Shown here: one piece after another, positions 42,225-42,342 of the stretch
Numbering within the stretch: position 1 is the stretch's first letter
Layout: each line of letters opens with the position of its first letter
Source of the DNA: Pseudomonadota bacterium
GTDB lineage: Bacteria; Desulfobacterota; Desulfobulbia; Desulfobulbales; CALZHT01
Assembly (NCBI GenBank): GCA_018823135.1
Contig: JAHJJF010000018.1
Span: 1-42,342, forward strand
Direction of reading: 5' to 3'
DNA: 42,342 nucleotides
Notes under the pieces: generated by a model
What the model saw: only the letters and a program-made list of their open reading frames with translations
Databases searched by the model: none
What the model was told of the DNA's origin: nothing
Program-made: the position numbers and the translations under genes

Positions 42225-42342
42225 AGTGCTGAGTGCTGAGTGCTGAGTGCTGAGTGCTGAGTGCTGAGTGCTGAGTGCTGAGTGCTGAGTGCTGAGTGCT
42301 GAGTGCTGAGTGCTGAGTGCTGAGTGCTGAGTGCTGAGTGCT
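42225..42342. repeat. Tandem heptamer repeat (AGTGCTG)n, cut by the window end
   Basis: About 17 perfect copies of the 7-bp unit AGTGCTG run from 42225 to the end of the window, directly after the hypC stop. The total copy number is unknown. Confidence 0.95.

Noticed and set aside
42225-42342. CRISPR-like appearance of the repeat at the window end
   Set aside because: The unit is only 7 bp, with no spacers between units and no cas genes; it is a simple tandem repeat.

Overview
The window looks like chromosomal DNA of a Gram-negative, anaerobic Desulfobacterota (deltaproteobacterial) organism, possibly of the Desulfobulbales. The basis is a tetraheme class III cytochrome c, a four-subunit group 3b-like [NiFe]-hydrogenase with hyp maturation genes, an LPS gene (kdsB), large modular secreted proteins and abundant lipoproteins. 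The taxonomic placement is inference. I see no rRNA, tRNA or CRISPR array.

Layout. 1-9 kb: housekeeping genes on both strands: the end of a TPR protein, a periplasmic cytochrome c, a membrane-anchored XRE regulator, TrmN6, a DUF1015 protein, overlapping queD-queE (queuosine precursor), then prmA and yvcK. 9-11 kb: mdh and kdsB. 11.2-12.3 kb: a RAYT/Y1 transposase unit with imperfect inverted ends. 12.3-21.5 kb: a minus-strand secreted-protein locus. It holds a 1600-residue mosaic exoprotein, a lipoprotein, a phospholipase C-like/beta-propeller protein, a terminator, and then an orphan second copy of the exoprotein C-terminal module followed by a second, diverged lipoprotein. The two C-terminal copies share about 330 bp at about 98% identity and then diverge abruptly. 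This resembles tip-cassette loci. 21.9-26.3 kb: rsmJ, a chemoreceptor with a structured leader, and a KdnA-like aminotransferase. 26.5-27.5 kb: a secreted cyclophilin-FKBP fusion.

27.5-42.3 kb is a hydrogenase region. The structural genes (beta, gamma, small, large) read leftward from about 31.9 kb and end in a small TA-flanked inverted-repeat element that contains the stop codon of the large subunit. To the right are a periplasmic beta-carbonic anhydrase behind a sigma54-like promoter, an unrecognised three-gene membrane/periplasmic set (SurA-like, HAMP-only, HExxH), then hypA-hypB. Next comes an oppositely oriented histidine kinase-lipoprotein-receiver module, then hypF and hypC. A heptanucleotide tandem repeat runs off the window after hypC. 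hypD and hypE are not in the window.

How the genes work together: HypA/B deliver nickel and HypF/C build the Fe(CN)2CO ligands for the hydrogenase large subunit, which with its partners should exchange electrons between H2 and NAD(P). The KdnA-like aminotransferase and the KdsB protein could serve 8-amino-Kdo lipopolysaccharide synthesis. The strongest candidates for something undescribed are the exoprotein C-terminal/lipoprotein cassette pair and the structured leader of the chemoreceptor gene.
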